From assembly GCA_963989385.1 (NCBI GenBank), contig OZ022508.1, positions 28,294,166 to 28,358,165 on the forward strand: a DNA stretch of 64,000 bases, given 5' to 3'. The notes beneath the pieces were generated by a model, which did not search any database, had not been told where the DNA came from, and worked only from the letters and a program-made list of their open reading frames with translations. A program made the translations under genes and the position numbers. Source of the DNA: Ctena decussata (lineage: Eukaryota; Mollusca; Bivalvia; Lucinida; Lucinidae). Each line of letters starts with the position of its first letter. Position 1 is the stretch's first letter. This document shows, one piece after another, positions 33,171 to 44,265 of this stretch.

Positions 33171-34127
33171 CTGTAATAAGACAGAAAATCATTTTTAAGA
33201 TATGTCCAAACTTTCTAAAAATAGCATAAAGCAAAGCAAAAATCTGGCCACCCTAAACACAGAGTAGCAGAAAAGCGCTACAGCACACAACTTGTCATGA
33301 AAACTGGCAGACTTTCCGAGACATGACGAGTCTTAAAACGTATACTTTTTAGCAATTCTTTGCAAAGAAGACTAATTAATCCTAAACTTAAAGTAAAAGA
33401 GTCATTTTCAGAACGATTGGAATTGTACTTGAATATTTATTCAAGTGCAAACATTTTATTGCAAACCATTTAAAGTATTTTGTTACGAGCTGGATATATT
33501 TGCCATTGATCCTATTTGTTTACACATCTTTTTTTTTATGCTGCACGTTCGCTCAATAAGCCCCGTGTTTTTTTTTCGAAATCAGTATATCTTGACAATC
33601 ACGTTTGACGTTACCTAATCAAGAAACATGATGTAGAAACACAAGAAACGAGCTAAATATGTGACTGAAATGAGTAAATTAGATTTACTTAGATCCGATA
33701 AAACTAACTGCAGTTGCCAATGACATGAACACGGAAACGATCTTTGTATAAAATGTTCATCTTCCTATTCTAAGAAAGGTCGGAAAGTAGAAATACCGTG
33801 AGAGCACCACGTATAGGGGACACTTTAACTTATAATAAAAATCTTAAAGCGTTCCTGCAAGAGCAGAGAACACATTCAGAAGAAGAAACATGGACCAGAC
33901 CAACGTAGTTTCGGCTAATAAACCCACTTTTATCATATGACGTCGCTTCTGAGAGTGTAATAAAGCCATGCATTAAAAACGATAATCCACTAGTGGATTA
34001 AATATGCAAATTACGTCGTAACGTTATACGTTGACGTCCATTAAAACGTCGCGTTTTCTAATGGCGAAATCGTGACGTTTTAGTGCAAATTTTCTTAATA
34101 AAACGCAATTTTAGTGTCATATGATAA

Positions 34128-34283
34128 ATAGAATCTTGCATTCGTGCTCCTGTATTATTGAATTTATTAAACTCGTTGGTGAAAACGATAAGATGCTCGG
34201 CAAAGCCTCGCATCTTATCTTTTTTCCCCAACTCGTTTAATAAATTCAATAATACATGAACACTCATGTAAGATCCTCTATAT
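34128..34283. repeat. Foldback element
   Basis: GATAAATAGAATCTTGCATT with GTATTATTGAATTTATTAAA is inverted as TTTAATAAATTCAATAATAC with GTAAGATCCTCTATATCTTA. The centre has GATAAGATGC/GCATCTTATC. It sits in a zone (33935-34575) containing several related AT-rich inverted repeats. Confidence 0.65.
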
Positions 34284-34360
34284 CTTATGACGTCGCTGTT
34301 ATTCGGTGGATAACGTCATGTCATAAAAATCGTATGACCACACGAGTAGTAACACTTTGG

Positions 34361-34575
34361 CGCGTACACGTAACGTCATTGACCACGTCCATGTCATCAA
34401 TGCGTTTTCATATTGAAATAAAGTTAACTTTGAAGGCGTTCAAATCCCCATTTTAAAGGGTCATATGATAAACAGAATCTTACACTTGTGGTCATTTCAT
34501 GTTAAATTTATGAAACTCGCCGAAGGCTCGTTTCATAAATTTCATATGAAATGACCTCTCGTGTAAGATCCTCTA
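34361..34575. repeat. Foldback element related to 63590-64000
   Basis: CATATGATAAACAGAATCTT with TCATTTCATGTTAAATTTAT is inverted as ATAAATTTCATATGAAATGA with GTAAGATCCTCTATTTA. The stretch before it (34361-34455, 'cactttggcgcgtacacgta' and 'gttaactttgaaggcg') reappears on the opposite strand at 63770-63880, at the right edge of the window. Confidence 0.6.
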
Positions 34576-34851
34576 TTTACGCCTAGTCTCCCATAAAACA
34601 GTGCAGACTCAGATCAGACGCCGTGAGGTCTGCACTCTGTGCATAAAATTTACATCAGTTTCTATAAGTATGATAAAAAATATAGACCGGACACATTTAT
34701 TGAATTATTGAATTATAAATGGACTCACCTAATTTATAAAGGTAGAAGAGTCAACTATAAACAAATACAGTACAGACCCAGATCAGACTGCTCAGATTCA
34801 CTGTTTTGCCATCCCATCTACATCGTTTATACGCAAAACTACATTGCTAAA

Positions 34852-35086
34852 AACCGCAACACAACAAAACCAACAATGTGGTTGTGCGCCCAGCGCAGAC
34901 TCAGATCAGCTGAGGCATCTGCTCAGTGTGATCAGACTCTTCGCTAAGCGCTTAAAGGGTAACAAAAGGTCCTAGCTACCTCTATGCGGACAGCGAAGAC
35001 TCTGATCAGACTGGGCGGATGCCCAGGCTGATCTGAGTCTGCGCTGGGCGCACAACCACTTTGTTGGTTTTCTCGCGTCGCGGCTC
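34852..35086. repeat. Hairpin MITE family A, copy 8
   Basis: ACCGCAACACAACAAAACCA to TTTCTCGCGTCGCGGCTC. The left terminus has lost the GAG. On the minus strand it lies 81 bp downstream of the donor of cyclase exon 35168-35289. Confidence 0.8.
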
Positions 35087-35167
35087 ATTTAACTATTACA
35101 GCAATTATTTAGGTGGCCCAATTTAATATTTTTTCTCATACTGAGGGTGACTCCGAGTCTAGCTTAC

Positions 35168-35289
35168 ATGGGTGTGCCCAGAAAAATGATTGCCTGCCAT
35201 TCCGTCATGTACATCATCTGGCCTTTGAGGTGTAGAGCGTACCCCTCGTCCTGTTCCTCATACTCATACTTCACATTATTCCACTCGGT
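35168..35289 (-). CDS. Gyc88E-like: Atypical soluble guanylate cyclase, HNOBA exon 1
   Basis: Acceptor GTTTCAGAG|ACC (the second AG keeps the frame; the first would give an early stop), donor CCCAT|GTAAGC. It encodes TEWNNVKYEYEEQDEGYALH then LKGQMMYMTEWQAIIFLGTP. LxLKGQMxYM...IxFLGTP is the conserved HNOBA core of soluble cyclases. It is flanked on both sides by family-A hairpin MITEs (34852-35086 and 35314-35511), the upstream one only about 23 bp from the acceptor. Confidence 0.94.
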
Positions 35290-35313
35290 CTCTGAAACAG
35301 ACATAATAAATTT

Positions 35314-35511
35314 GAGCCGCGACACGACAAAATCAACAAAGTGGCAAGTGCGCCCAGCGAAAACTCAGATCAGCCTGGGCATCCGCCCAGTCTGAAAAGA
35401 GTGTTCACTTTCCGCATTGAGCTAACATAGTCCCTCAGCTACTCTTTTAGCGCACAGCGAAGACTGATCCGACTTGGCGGATGCTTTGTTGGTTTTGTCG
35501 TGTCGCGGCTC
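35314..35511. repeat. Hairpin MITE family A, copy 9 (internally deleted)
   Basis: GAGCCGCGACACGACAAAAT to TTTTGTCGTGTCGCGGCTC with an exact ATTT duplication (35310-35313, 35512-35515). The right arm lacks about 35 bp of the usual body. It is close upstream (minus strand) of the exon 35168-35289 acceptor. Confidence 0.88.
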
Positions 35512-35529
35512 ATTTGAGTCGAAAAAGAA

Positions 35530-35700
35530 ACAGTGTTGTTTGTTGGCTAACTATTTGCAGGGCTATACATGTATTTCGCCTAGTTCCGCACATGCCCGAA
35601 CTTACAGAATCACGGTTCAAACGACAGTAAAACGTTTGCTGGAATCGAACCTATGACCTCTTATACCTCCATTCCACTAGACCGCGCTTCCACTCGCTCT
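35530..35700 (-). repeat. tRNA-derived SINE-like repeat
   Basis: On the minus strand from about 35695, GCGGTCTAGTGGAATGGAGG resembles an A box and CATAGGTTCGATTCCAGCAA a B box at tRNA-like spacing. The rest is short and without clear ends. Confidence 0.55.
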
Positions 35701-36880
35701 GAAATTTTGGACAAAGCGCCATGAATCGTAGCAGAAGCGGCAGCAGCGCAGGAGAAGCTTCTAGGTCGCAGCGAAAGCGAATCAGAAATGGCATGATCGC
35801 CAAGTCACGGCGTTTGTTTTGACTCTGCTCAAAATTTACATAACGGAAGCGCCGTGGACTCAAAGCGCAAAAAAAGCGTAGTAAGAACGTAGCTCGAAAT
35901 TCATGAACGCAGCAGCAGCGGGAGCAACGCAGCACCAGCGCAGCGGGATCGTGCCGACAGCGCCGTGAGATTCGTCTGCGACCCAGCTACGCTTCTGCTA
36001 CGCTCTTTGCGCTCCCGTTGCGCTCTTGCCGCTTCCGCTGCGACTCTATTATTTATGAATAGCACAACCACGACGCTCCCGCTGCGCTCTGGGCGCTTTA
36101 TCTGCGTTTCCTCTGCTCTTATGGCGATCTGGGCATGAAAACGCCGTGTTTCCACGACGTTTCATAACTCGATACTCACGTTTGATTCAAGATCCCCGGA
36201 GCAGGAGTCGGAATACCCTCTCCTGCGGTGCAAGCTGCGTGAAAATAGTCTCCTGATCAGGCCTGGGTGTGGATTTCGCCTTCTGCTTTTGACAGGGGGG
36301 GGGGGGGGGGGCAGACTCTTGCTCTCTAAACTGAGCCAGATAGGCGCCCTTCAGAACGCCGAGCAGATGCCCCAGTTGTTGAGCCTGAACAGCAAGAAGA
36401 GCAAGACGAGTTGTTCGAAGTCACTAGTTCATGATTGCCAGCTGGATCATAGCCACTGGAATTGTTATATTATTAATATTGTTTGAAGGCTGGTGGCTAA
36501 CTTCCGCTGAACCCGATTCTCCGCCGATTTACATAGAAGCGGTTACAAAGCGCAACACAAGCGCAGTATGAGCGTAGCTCCAGCACTTAGGTCGTAGCAC
36601 GATCGCAAATGCATCGTAATAAGCGCAGATCAAGCGTAGCTTGAAATCCTTTGCCGAAGTGGCAGCGTATTAGAAGCGCCCTCTAAGTCCGTTAAGCGTG
36701 GCAGAAGCGCAGCTAAATCGCGGCAGCATCGTGACAAGCGTGGCGAGATCGTATTAGAAGTGTACTGGCAGCGTACTGGAAGCGCACAAGTTCCAAGTTT
36801 TGGCAAATGCCTACGCTTCTGCGGCGATCTCGAAAATTTTGAAGAAGCGCAAGAGCGCAGTCAAAGCGTCATCCAGTGGA
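35690..36880. repeat. Degenerate GAAGCGCAGC-type repeat zone
   Basis: 35690-35960 and 36540-36870 are built of loosely repeated words such as AGCAGAAGCGCAGC and GCGTAGC; 35985-36130 has the same words on the other strand (CGCTTCCGCTGCG). GC content is well above the surroundings. Arg/Ala-rich frames in this zone are by-products. A poly-G run of about 19 lies at 36294-36312. A doubtful cyclase cassette exon (36180-36262) lies inside. Confidence 0.55.
36180..36262 (-). CDS. Possible cassette exon of the atypical guanylate cyclase (doubtful)
   Basis: An 83-nt open stretch between CACACCCAG|GC and AAAC|GTGAGTATC, encoding (G)LIRRLFSRSLHRRRGYSDS with CSGDLESN. It fits in phase only if exon 43561/43628-43675 uses its later donor (GATAGAG|GTAATA). 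With the stronger earlier donor (GTCC|GTGAGT) the cyclase reads straight into exon 35168-35289 in phase, and this exon would be skipped. The basic, Ser-rich peptide would lie in the variable loop of HNOBA. It sits in a repeat zone, so it may be chance. Confidence 0.3.
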
Positions 36881-36897
36881 ATGGGGGTTTACATATC

Positions 36898-37095
36898 TAC
36901 AGTCAACTCTCGATATCTCATCCCAAATTACTAGTAAATTTTCTGGTCCAAGAAAATTCTCTTAGTGATATGAGTAGTTTGAGATAACAGGACTTGAAAA
37001 GTAAAAATAGGAAATGTGTCCAAACTTTTTTTCTTTGATATAAAGGCCCTTTGAAATATCAGAGTTCGAGATATCGGGAACTGACATAGAATCCA
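36898..37095. repeat. Copy of the TCAACTCTCGATATCTC repeat
   Basis: ACAGTCAACTCTCGATATCT at 36899, then GTAAATTTTCTGGTCCAAGA and GAGTAGTTTGAGATAACAGG, matching 7838-7960 in order. Non-coding. Confidence 0.6.
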
Positions 37096-37199
37096 GAATT
37101 TCAATTTTTTGGGGTACATGTACTTTCAAGGATCTCGATATTGAAAAACATATTTTACTATGACTACGAACACATTGCAAATAAACAAGAAATTACTTG

Positions 37200-38100
37200 A
37201 AGGAAAATCACGACCCAACTGATTTCTAATTAAAAGGAAAAATATGAAGCCATTAGCAAATTACAAGCTGTCTACTTCCGCGGGTTATGAAAATGATGAA
37301 TTATAAAATGTTTTTAGATTACGTATCAAGATAAAAGACGAAATACAAGATAAGAAAGATAGCCTTAGTCAAGCCGCTTCTGGTCATCTCAAGAGAAATC
37401 AACAGGGTACTTTTTTCAAATTTGTTTTGATAAGCTTGGAATAAGGAGGTAATAAGGAGACACAAGTGCCTACCGAGTTTCACATCAGATAAACATTAAA
37501 CAACTAATAAACACGATGTAAGAAAGCTGAAGTAAGATATTTCCTACTCACACTGGCCCTACTTTGAGCTTTTAAATCATTATTGTAAATTCTCTTCCAA
37601 ATTTCCAGCCAAAGGTTGTTCCTTTCTAGGACAACCTTTGACATTCCATGTTAGATCAGGGCCCAGGTTCACAACCATTCTTAAAGTTGAGGACAACCTT
37701 AAATTTTAGGTTGATTGTTTTACTCGGCTTAGCCGAAAATAATTTCACTTTTTTTCCACATTTCACGAGATTCCATTGGTCAAAAACGCGTATTGGTCAA
37801 ATAACGCTTCAAAATGTTTCTCTTGTTTGTAAATTTACAATGGGAATTTTATTCGAACACAGACGCAGATATTCAAAACTTTTTTTTAATGTAGATCCAT
37901 TTTCAATTAATACTTTCGGTTTAATACACACAAACATTGGTTTAAACTTTATTTCTTTCGTATAACAAACACACATTCAATGAACATTATGAAATAAATA
38001 CATATATTATACAAAAGGGATCCAGAAGGAAGTCAAGAGACTTATTTGAATCTGTATCCCTCAATTATACAATAACACAGAATATATACTATCTATCGTG
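37200..38100. other. Intronic stretch without recognisable features
   Basis: AT-rich sequence in a cyclase intron. The 105-codon frame at 37648-37965 has no recognisable domain and no splice context. I see only a short inverted phrase, AGGTTGTTCCTTTCTAGGAC/GACAACCTTTG, near 37612-37641. Confidence 0.4.
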
Positions 38101-41005
38101 TTTGTCGACTGAATCTACTTGTCTATTTTAACATATATATTGTCTCGGTATCTATGTTTATGTGTGTATACCCACAAGCGGGGGTACCACAAAGTGTATT
38201 GATGCTCCCGCATGTGGATACACACATTTTGGTTTTTGCTATAATAGATGAAAAAGAAAGAAAGAAAGAATGATACCAGTTGGTTGGTTGATTTGATGCT
38301 TAACGTCCACGGTAAACAACTAAGGTCATGTCGGGACGGTCAGTTAACCTAACCACACTATTCCTGGGCAGGCTTAGACCTCCTTAGCGGTTAACCAGTA
38401 CTATGTGCCCATACTTTCGCCAGTAACTGACAACTGCCCTTCTTGAATCAGCGGAAGGAGAAACGAAAGTATGTGGCCAGACCGGGATTCGAACCCAGGA
38501 CCGAATGATACCAGTGTTTTACAATGAGTCCAAATAGAGCTCCACGGGGAATGGAGTTTAGTATATCTCGTTGGTTATGTACGGACTAAGGAGTTTTAAG
38601 TATTCAAGTAAATGGGTATTTAAGTATTCAAGTTGCCCTATATAAATATGTAGATGAGTCATGGTCACTGTTGCTTACATTAACCTCAGGCGGGTCTTCT
38701 AACTAAATCATATTCAAATTTATATCAGAAGTGATGTTTTAGATATTCAACTCAAAATCTTTTAGATTTAATTATGAAGTCATGCACCGCTAAGAATATT
38801 TTCTTATTATCAGAGTCTGTTAATTCGGAACTACCATGAAGAAGGATATTTAGTGTTGGGGGACAAATCAATGAGATAGTGTTGATAAGTTCAGCTCGCA
38901 GGTACCTATATCGGTGGCAGTCCAGAAAGAAATGTTTATTATCTTTGACAGCTCCACATTCGCATAGAGGACTGTCTACAATATTTTTTGAGAAAAGATG
39001 CTGCCTTAATGAACTGCAATTCAATCTCAGTCGTGCGTGATGTATCTGTCCTGTTCTTATGCCATCAAAGAAAAAGGATGGCGGGGGTCTGACATTGGAC
39101 TGAAGTTCATTTTTGAAAGCTGCTACTGAAGTTGAATTTCTTTTATCTTCAGACAGTTCATTCCAGCTACGCGTAACTGACGGTAGAAAAGACTTGTAAT
39201 ATAACTGTGAGCTGGCATGAATGGTCTGTAGGTTCGAGAAATTACGCAAGTTATATGTTGTTGTACTACCAACAGTAGGTGGAACAAGGGAAGACAAAAA
39301 GTCTGGCGTAAGGTCGTTTTGCATCTTATAATACAGTATTAGCTTGTGCTTATCTCTTCGGGATGCTAGAGATTCCCAGCCAGTTTCCGAAAAAGGGAAT
39401 GGATAGAGACTAATTTGGTTGCTCCTGTGACAATGCACGCTGCCTCATTTTGGATTTTTTCTAACTCGTTTGCTTCATATTGGGTACAATTGTCCCAGAC
39501 AACATCGGCATGCTCTAGAAGTGGCCTAATAAATGAAATGTAAATTGTTTGAAGAGATTTTCTGTCTAGTGTGAACTTAAGTTTACGCATAATATTAATC
39601 CGAAGCCATGCTTTATTTTTAATGTAATCTAGGTGTTCATGCCAGGTGCAATCATTCGAAAAAATAAGGCCTAAATGTTTATGCGAATTTACTTCATTGA
39701 TTTGTTGTTGATTCATATGAATAGGAGGATGGTAAGGTTTTGCATGTTTTCTAGAGAATATTATTGATTCCGACTTAGAGGGATTAAATGAGACGAGCCA
39801 TTTAGTTGCCCATAAGTGTATCTTGGCTAGATCAGTGTTTAATTGGTCGGCTGCTTGCAAGGGATCTTCAACAATTATATAAAGACTTGTATCATCAGCA
39901 AAGAGCCTTATAGTAGAGTGTATATCTTCAACAATGTCATTAATATACAAAGGAACAGAAGCGGTCCTAAATAGAGCCCTGCGGGACACCTGCTTTCAGA
40001 GTTGTCCAGGATGAGACAGCACCGGGTAATACTACTCTCTGTTTTCTGTTGTCTAGATAATCCTTGAACCATGATAGGAGAGAACCAGAAATCCCAACAT
40101 TTTGAAGTTTGAAAAGAAGGCCTTTGTGCCAGACCCTATCAAAGGCTTTGCTTACATCACAAAAGACAGCGCGAACTTCTTTTCCTTCGTCAAGGACCTT
40201 ACAGAAAGTATTATATATGTCGACAAGCTGGTTGATGGTAGAATCTCCTGGTATAAATCCTGACTGCAAAGTTGTCAGTATTTTATGATCACGAATGAAA
40301 TTAAAAAGATTCTTGTGCACAATTTTTTCTAATACTTTGCCTATTGTACTTAGTAGAGAAATAGGTCGGTAATTTGAAACAATTGATTGGTCTCCTTTTT
40401 AAAAATCGGGGTTACATTTGCCTCTTTCCATATGCTTGATACTTTACCACTAGTCAAAGAGAAATTGAAGAGATCACAGAGAGGGAAAGATAACAGAAGA
40501 GCTGATTCTTTAAGAATTCGATTATTTATTGAGTCAGGGCCAGCAGCTTTACCAACTTTTAGTGACTTTAAAATCATTTCCACCTCTTGAGGTGTTGTAG
40601 AAAGAGAGTCAAGACCGTTTGGAGGCTGAAGAACATCAGCGGGTAGAAAAGCATTACTTTCGTCTAGCACGGTTTGTTCAGAGAAAATTGGCCTTTTCTG
40701 CGTCGTCGGAGTAAACAGTATCGTCTTTATAGAGTGGGGGAAGTGTAGATGTTTGTTCCGGTTTTATGAATTGTTTGAGTGTTTTCCATCAGTCTCTTTG
40801 TCCAATATCATCTTTTTTTAATTTCTCTGCCAGTTTATCTATTTGTATTTTCTTCGATTTACGGATTTCACCTATGATTTTATTTCTTAAATGCTTGTAA
40901 CTTTCAAAGTCGATAATGTTTTTGGTAATCTTGTATTTATTGTACAGGCAATAACGTTTACGAATCATTTTCTTAATTTCAATTGTTAGCCACACAAACA
41001 TTGCA
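38100..41005 (-). pseudogene. Broken 5'-truncated non-LTR retrotransposon (LINE, jockey/CR1-like RT)
   Basis: On the minus strand, from about 41001, come the region before RT (WLTIEIKKMIRKRYCLYNK), RT block 1 (GKAAGPDSINNRILK, NVTPIFKK), the block VFCDVSKAFDRVWHKGLLFK with AGVPQGSI, then LFADDTSLY with the catalytic FADD. It ends with a C-terminal Cys/His motif (PLCECG...HFFLDCHRY) and a stop at 38752. The frame is broken at least four times (near 40400, 39985, 39965 and 39380-39440), mostly at homopolymers. The endonuclease is absent, so the copy is 5'-truncated. The 3' UTR reaches a (GAAA)n-like tail near 38255, interrupted by a SINE at 38281-38502. It is inserted in a cyclase intron in the gene's own orientation. 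Confidence 0.85.
38281..38502 (-). repeat. SINE with 13-bp target duplication, inside the LINE 3' region
   Basis: GAATGATACCAGT occurs at 38268-38280 and again at 38503-38515, directly bordering the 222-bp insert. Minus strand: it begins GGTCCTGGGTTCGAATCCCG (a B-box-like tRNA segment, so the tRNA head is 5'-truncated) and passes through 'ggttaaccgctaaggaggtc' and 'gttaggttaactgaccgtcc' to a CCAACCAACCAA tail. The body reminds me of V-SINE-type elements widespread in molluscs. Confidence 0.8.
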
Positions 41006-42167
41006 TCGTGTTGGTAACTGTTTTGTAATTAGGTCAATCTCAAGACTGGCATGGTCCATTTGAATTTCGAAATTGGACAGCTCAATTTTAAGATAAGTCA
41101 TTTTCGCTACCCACTGTCAAAATTACGGTTGCAGGGGCCTACAGACATAGCTCACTTGAGTCATATTCATGAAAGTTCTGTCAACTCTTCACCTAGATGC
41201 ATATTACAAAACACACTTCCATTTAATCTGCGCCGATTATCTTTTTTTTAAGATTTTCCTCTTTTTTTTTAACTCCAATTGAGAAGCAAAAACGTTAATG
41301 ACAGAGTGGCATCCTTAGTGCATGTACTTATTCATCCTAATAGTCGAAACCAATAAAAGACAAAAAATTCTTTTTAAACATAGACCAAAACCGTTTAATT
41401 ATTATTATTATTATTATATCTAAGTATGCTTCATCAAAACCATGTGATATTGATCATTCAAAGACTATAGGGCAAACAGCGTAGATCCAGATGAGGGGGC
41501 TCATAAAATCTTTTGACAATTGTTTAAATTGAATTTTCGCTTCATTAACGCCTGAATACTGTCCCATGCGTGTCTGCCAGCGAAATTTCAGATTTATTTT
41601 AATTACACGTCACACATTTCAGCATTACAATCAGGCCACATCTGCGGCTCGAAGAAATTACAGCATCGTTTCTGAGAACTAGGCTAAACCGCGGAAGGAA
41701 TTAAAACAAGGCAGACTGACTCCTAAGTAAGGACAGTTATTTTCCGACTATTTTTCCATGAACAACCTGAACAACCACGTGAACCCTACCCAGTATGTGG
41801 TACTGATACTATAAATTATGAAACACCTTGATCTCAGAAATGAGAAATCTTTTTTTTTTGTTTTCGTAAATGTGCTATTTCATAGGGGTAATACCAATTT
41901 CCCTAACGGTGCTGTCGACCGAGCCAGTCAATTATACCATACATGCAAAAGTGGCCGTGGTTCGAGACGATGCTCGTTTGTTAAAATTTCTGAACATGGA
42001 GAAACATGCGCTGGAAACTGATTCTGACTAAAAATTGCAGAATTTCACAAACTGAAATGGAAGGATTAAAAGTAGTTTTAGTCTGCTAAGGTATCAGTAC
42101 GGCCATGTTACCGACTAAGCATCGGTGTCCAGGCGGCTCGTGCTAGAATATCAAGCAGGAAAAAACT

Positions 42168-43445
42168 AGAAATGTGTCCATTGGACAAGGATGTCCCCAC
42201 CTAGAGCCTCGAGTTAGATGGCGCTTTGATTAAGGCACAAGAATTTATAGGATACCTAGGTTCACAGAAGCAGGCTTGTTTAGTATGAAAGGGGAAATCA
42301 AGGAACCATGAAATATAGTGAAATATAGGTAAATGTGACCAACATTTATTCTGCTGACACAAGTATGACACAACATGTTTTCATTATAGACCATTCACAA
42401 AGCTTAAGTGTGCACTGGGTGCGTAGTGACATTCCTTGCACACAACAAATCGTCTTGCAATACAGTTTTGAAATCCCACCATGCAAGACAAATTTTTGGA
42501 CCACATATAAGCAGGGTTTCGCTGTAGCCTATGAACAAAGCTATACTGCAGTGACCTTGACCTTTTATTGCACATGACATATTGTCTTGTCTTAATAATC
42601 ATTTGTGCCAATTAATTTTGAAATCCCACCATGCAGGACAAAGTTATGGGCCATACATATAACTGTTTTCTCTAGCCTTTACCCAAAGTTTTGGTGCACA
42701 TTGTGACCTTAAACTTGGAGCTAGGTATATGATTCTTGCACATGACACATCGTCTGGTCACGATGCTCATTTATGCTAAAAACTTTTAAAATCCCACCAT
42801 GCAGGACAAAGATATGGGCCGGACACAAATATGTTTCACTAGCATATGCACAACGTTTAAGTGCGCAGTGTGACCTTGACCTTCAAGCTAGCCACATTGC
42901 TTCTGCATGCAAAACATTGTCTTGTCTTGATAACTATTTATGCCAAATAATTTTGAAATCCTACATTGCAGGACAAAGTTATAGGCCGGACACAAACATG
43001 TTTCACTAGCATATGCACAAAGTTTAAGCGCACATTGTGACATTGGCCTTCAAGCTAGCAACATGGCTCCTGCACGCGACACATTGACTTGTCTAGATAA
43101 CCATTTATGCCAAATAATTTTGAAATCCTATAATGCAGGACAAAGTTATGAGTCGGACACGAACATTTTTTCACTATAGCCAATGCACAAAGTTTAAGTG
43201 CGTGGTATGACCTTGACCTTTCAGCTAGCGACAAAATTCTTGCACGCGGCACTTTTTCTTGTCACGATAATCATTTGTGCCAAATATTTTTAAATCCCAC
43301 TATGCATGACGAAGTTAGGGCCCGGACACGATTTTGGTACCACACAAACACACACACGCACACACTCACACATACACTCATACAAACACACGGACAGAAT
43401 ATATTCTATATGACCTTCCGCCTTTTCATGGTGGGGGCATAAAAA
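42168..43445. repeat. Tandem-repeat-bearing dispersed element (ATGTCCCC ends), copy 3
   Basis: Starts ACTAGAAATGTGTCCATTGG with GGATGTCCCCACCTAG and ends ATGACCTTCCGCCTTTTCAT with GGTGGGGGCATAAAAA. Inside are about six units of 140-150 bp ('gtgcacattgtgaccttgac', 'gcaggacaaagttatgggcc', 'aacgtttaagtgcgcagtgt'). A CACACACGCACACA run lies at 43341-43390. Non-coding. Confidence 0.7.
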
Positions 43446-43560
43446 ACACCTCATGTGCTACAACACGTCGCAGAGCACTTAAAAACTTATGAAAGTAGAA
43501 GTGTTGAGCCTTTGTTGAGTGTCTTTTCTGGCGTGGAGCAAACTGTATAGATATTATTAC

Positions 43561-43675
43561 CTCTATCTAACTTTTCTCCGTTGTGTGTGGACATAGTAAA
43601 GTCTTGGTCTTTATGAGGCCTACTCACGGACAGGGTAGAAAGTAATTCGAAGGCGTTGTTTGTATGAGCTAGTAT
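43561..43675 (-). CDS. Gyc88E-like: Atypical soluble guanylate cyclase, H-NOX/HNOBA junction exon
   Basis: Acceptor CTATTTTACAG|ATA in phase 0. It encodes ILAHTNNAFELLSTLS, matching the I-x-x-x-T-N-N-x-FEL segment that starts HNOBA. Two donors are possible: TCC|GTGAGT at 43628 (strong, phase 0, 48-nt exon, joins 35168-35289 directly) or AGAG|GTAATA at 43561 (weaker, phase 1, needs the doubtful exon 36180-36262). The coordinates give the longer form; I favour the shorter one, 43628-43675. Confidence 0.85.
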
Positions 43676-44265
43676 CTGTAAAATAGAAGATATTAAAACA
43701 ATCAGGCACATAATGTTGATGCAACGCTGTGTGCCAAATAGGCAAGGTATGACTCGTATTTCTACACTGTAATCTGTTGCTCGACTGTTGGTGTAACACT
43801 CAAGCGCTACAACTTACAACTAATAGTTGACTTTTGCAAACAGCAACAGATGAGGTGAATCAAAATGAGCCGTCTCTTCTGGATCTACACTGTTCGCCCT
43901 CTAGCTTTTTTTTTTATTAATTCACAATATGATATAGCTGCAATGAAACATCTATGAAATTTCGTAAACGGAAAGTTTGCTTTTCGGTCACCTTGTCTGG
44001 CGATGTAAGGGTTCAGGAGGTTTCGGTAAGTTGACCTTTGGTTATACAGAACTAACTTTATCAATCTATAATTCCAACTCAACTTCCTAATACTAATTTA
44101 GTGCAATTTGATTGGTCAAGAGCGAACATGAACCGGCGTTTATACTTCGATAAACTCCCGGAGCAAGAAATCTGGAACTACTTGGAACTATTTTCTTGGC
44201 GGCGATTTCTAAGATACTCACTATAGCTGACAATTTTTGAGAAAAAGATGGCCGAGTTGGAATTA

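Noticed and set aside
35651..36155. Arg/Ala/Leu-rich frames on the minus strand
   Set aside because: They are by-products of the degenerate GAAGCGCAGC repeats.
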